A stretch of DNA of 52,719 nt from Ignavibacteria bacterium. GTDB taxonomy: Bacteria; Bacteroidota; Ignavibacteria; UBA10030. Positions 51,071-52,719 of the stretch are shown piece by piece; position 1 is the stretch's first letter; the number at the start of each line of letters is the position of its first letter. Under the pieces are notes generated by a model. That model had not been told where the DNA came from, did not search any database, and saw nothing but the letters and a program-made list of their open reading frames with translations. A program made the translations under genes and the position numbers. The DNA lies in the NCBI GenBank assembly GCA_016873805.1, contig VGVZ01000024.1, positions 1 to 52,719 of the forward strand. The letters run 5' to 3'.

Positions 51071-51910
51071 TTATTCCTCTACAAAGATAAGCCCGTGCAC
51101 CGAGCATACGCGCCCATCCATACCAACGATGGCGTTCAGCGCGTTATCACGGAAGACGACGGTCGAAGTAAGCGATTGGTGTTGCTGTTCGAGGGTTCGC
51201 TCTGCACTGTGGATGAGCCTGCCGCACTCTGCCAGGACAACCCGATACCCTCTCAGCCCGAATGCGGCGCGAGCCATCATGTGATTGCCGTAAAGAGCGA
51301 CAACCATCGAGAATCTTCTCTGCTTACCATCCGGATGTTCCGGAAGGAAGCTGTTTTCTTCGCATTTCTCAAACATTTCAAGCCCCTCCTGCTTCGTGAG
51401 CATCAGATAATGAGGCCTGAGAAACCTATACAGTGTCGCTCGATGGTCTTCCGCCATAAGGACGTAGAACCCGACGTATGGGGGGAGACTGCTCGCCATC
51501 GTTTCCACAATCTTCCGCGGGACATCCGGTAAGGATTCTACCTCTCGAAACATGCCGCCCAGCTTCACAAAAGTTTTCAGCGATGCAATCATCCCCTCCT
51601 CCATCCGATGCGTCTCTTCTTGGACTGCCTGCAAGCAGCCGGCAATATCCCCGAACTCCACCTTGACCCGCGAGAGCTTGCTGTTCTCGTGATACAGCTC
51701 ATCAACCAGAACGCCGGCTGAGCTGTGTCGCGAAAGAAACGACGCCACCGGACTTCTACGCAAGAACAACGATTTGAAAGGCGCAACCAGCGGGTAGAAA
51801 CTGAGGAATAACCCTACCCGGGTTTGCTCGTTTTGGTGAACTCGCCACGATGACATATTCGCGACTTGCAGTTGATTAACGAATGATGGGAGCGGTTTGC
51901 GGTGATTCAA
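51071..51910 (-). CDS. Divergent SagB-fold paralogue (likely partner subunit)
   Basis: A 279-residue protein. Its C-terminal ~150 residues line up with the neighbouring SagB: ETMASSLPPYVGFYVLM with RTAPSAGGLQGTELYLIV; TLYRFLRPHYL with GLYHFNAHRNS; FGLRGYRVVLAECGRLIH with YKFALVDAGCVVENLH; and FRDNALNAIVGMDG with DQDGFANLLQLE. The FMN-binding PSAGG is lost (SSLPP), so it is probably not a redox enzyme by itself. A hetero-oligomeric partner, or a structural subunit of the dehydrogenase, is likely (inference). Start overlaps the ThiF-like gene by 35 nt; a later ATG is possible (MSSWRVHQ). Confidence 0.7.
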   Translation of the reverse strand: MNHRKPLPSFVNQLQVANMSSWRVHQNEQTRVGLFLSFYPLVAPFKSLFLRRSPVASFLSRHSSAGVLVDELYHENSKLSRVKVEFGDIAGCLQAVQEETHRMEEGMIASLKTFVKLGGMFREVESLPDVPRKIVETMASSLPPYVGFYVLMAEDHRATLYRFLRPHYLMLTKQEGLEMFEKCEENSFLPEHPDGKQRRFSMVVALYGNHMMARAAFGLRGYRVVLAECGRLIHSAERTLEQQHQSLTSTVVFRDNALNAIVGMDGRVCSVHGLIFVEE

Positions 51911-52719
51911 GATCTGAACAAGCCGGGCAGGCCGGGTTCTTGAGGATGTCTTCCACTTTCATCTCAAGAGTATCAAAATCAATACATAACATGCGATCAA
52001 GGAAAGGAACACTCGACGCTTGAAAGAGATACCGCACGATAGCGTCAACAAGAAAACCAGCCATCACATCGTGCAGCGGTGGCATACCGCCTATGCGCGA
52101 ATCGCTGCCGTTCTCTTCCACCCCCTCGACATACGATTTGACCGACTGGAATGTGGATTGGGAAAGAATGTTGCTTTCCAGAAGAGATTCTAGACATACA
52201 TAACAGGACGTCTCGCCAGGAATCATCAGGGGCCCCACGAACGCAATACTCCCGTCAACGAAACTATACATGACGGGCTTTCTTGCTCTAAGCGCAACGG
52301 CATTGACCTCGGCAAACAGTCGCGGGTGATAGACTTCCATTGCAAGAAGAACTATTGTTGAAGAACTAAACAACCGCGAGATACCCTCTCGATCAACAAC
52401 CGGTATTGTCTCGACGTTAACAGGTGTCCCCCGAAGCACACCCTGCGCAAGATGTTCACCCGCAAGCTCCGCGTAGGACTTGTGTTGATGTTTCGAGCCA
52501 TCCTTGACGTACCACGGAAACATCTTCCCCCCAAATTCATCTCCAGTGATCTTTCGTTCGTCTGCAATTATCAGAGACTTGCACACTCCTAGTGGACTGT
52601 TACGATGATTGTGTGACATTGGCATAATGCCGGGCCATGGTTTCTCGTGCCCGGTTCGTGGTAAAGCGCCACGAGATGGTGGTTCGATGACGGTTACGCT
52701 GTTGCTCCCATGAGCGAAC
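51876..52719 (-). CDS. TOMM cyclodehydratase partner, ThiF-like (5' end off window)
   Basis: From the ATG at 52625 there are 249 residues, but the same frame stays open without a stop to the window edge (31 more codons, including GSNSVTVIEPPSRG), so the gene is probably longer and truncated here. The visible part has a ThiF/E1-like Rossmann remnant (TIVLLAMEVYHPRLFAEVNAVALRARKPVMYSFVDG), then GPLMIPGETSCYVCLESL and a later NPACPACSDLE. The CxxC ... CxxC is the zinc tetrad of TOMM C proteins, which bind the precursor leader and potentiate the YcaO enzyme. GPL-x-x-PGET-C-x-C is very typical. Confidence 0.85.
   Translation of the reverse strand, partial: FAHGSNSVTVIEPPSRGALPRTGHEKPWPGIMPMSHNHRNSPLGVCKSLIIADERKITGDEFGGKMFPWYVKDGSKHQHKSYAELAGEHLAQGVLRGTPVNVETIPVVDREGISRLFSSSTIVLLAMEVYHPRLFAEVNAVALRARKPVMYSFVDGSIAFVGPLMIPGETSCYVCLESLLESNILSQSTFQSVKSYVEGVEENGSDSRIGGMPPLHDVMAGFLVDAIVRYLFQASSVPFLDRMLCIDFDTLEMKVEDILKNPACPACSDLESPQTAPIIR

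Noticed and set aside
1..52719. tRNA or rRNA genes
   Set aside because: No cloverleaf-like TTCGA..CC arms with CCA or rRNA blocks were recognised by reading; a tRNAscan/Rfam run would be decisive.

Overview
The window looks like a chromosomal stretch of an uncultured Gram-negative bacterium, most likely from the Bacteroidota / Ignavibacteriota (Chlorobi-group) side. The reasons are a moderate-to-high GC content, an outer-membrane setting (LpxH-type lipid A hydrolase, several lipoproteins with a lipobox, TRAP transporter), a TolB-propeller amidohydrolase, and DUF4199- and LiaF-like membrane proteins of the kind common there. The lineage is an inference. No rRNA, tRNA, CRISPR array, phage or plasmid gene was seen.

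Left part (1-8.2 kb) is repeat-rich. A GxxExxY gene (276-668) is bracketed by GC-rich inverted repeats. A ~0.9 kb tandem duplication of non-coding DNA lies at 3200-4080. An IS200-like Y1 tyrosine transposase (6996-7430) sits inside a cluster of REP-like palindromes whose arms covary. A 37-39 nt palindromic mini-element is present at three places (177, 3924, 6583); at two of them a sister repeat without it defines a clean empty site. Between the repeats are a YdeI-family protein, a DUF2339 membrane protein, and an SDR/aldehyde dehydrogenase pair.

The middle (8.2-34.6 kb) is ordinary core and accessory metabolism, mostly in short operons: a PLP-dependent Cys/Met enzyme; an XdhC + MobA-like + N4-type DNA methyltransferase + two LiaF-like membrane proteins + DUF4380 + YbjQ run; a secreted haem-binding protein with a Cys-rich partner; a minus-strand block with saccharopine-dehydrogenase-like protein, aromatic amino acid decarboxylase, a 44-residue membrane peptide, RidA, DUF4199 and a very large propeller-amidohydrolase; an L-2-hydroxyglutarate-oxidase-like flavoprotein; lipoproteins; a NatAB-like ABC exporter; a periplasmic flavodoxin; and a dodecin-like / MBL-fold pair, both of which look damaged at the 3' end.

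From 34.6 to 44.4 kb are ferritin, a complete TRAP transporter with TatT (minus strand) divergent from an OmpR/HK two-component system (plus strand) whose promoter carries a perfect 9-bp inverted repeat, then LpxH and a class A penicillin-binding protein.

The right end (44.8-52.7 kb, minus strand, running off the window) is the most striking part. It is a RiPP cluster of the azol(in)e (TOMM) type: a ThiF-like cyclodehydratase partner with a CxxC...CxxC zinc site (cut by the window edge), a degenerate SagB-fold paralogue, a canonical SagB dehydrogenase, a YcaO cyclodehydratase ending in a Pro-x-Pro tail, a two-gene ABC exporter, a pair of homologous TPR proteins (one cytoplasmic, one membrane-anchored) and an AraC-type regulator. 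No precursor peptide is visible inside the window, so it is expected beyond the right edge or elsewhere.
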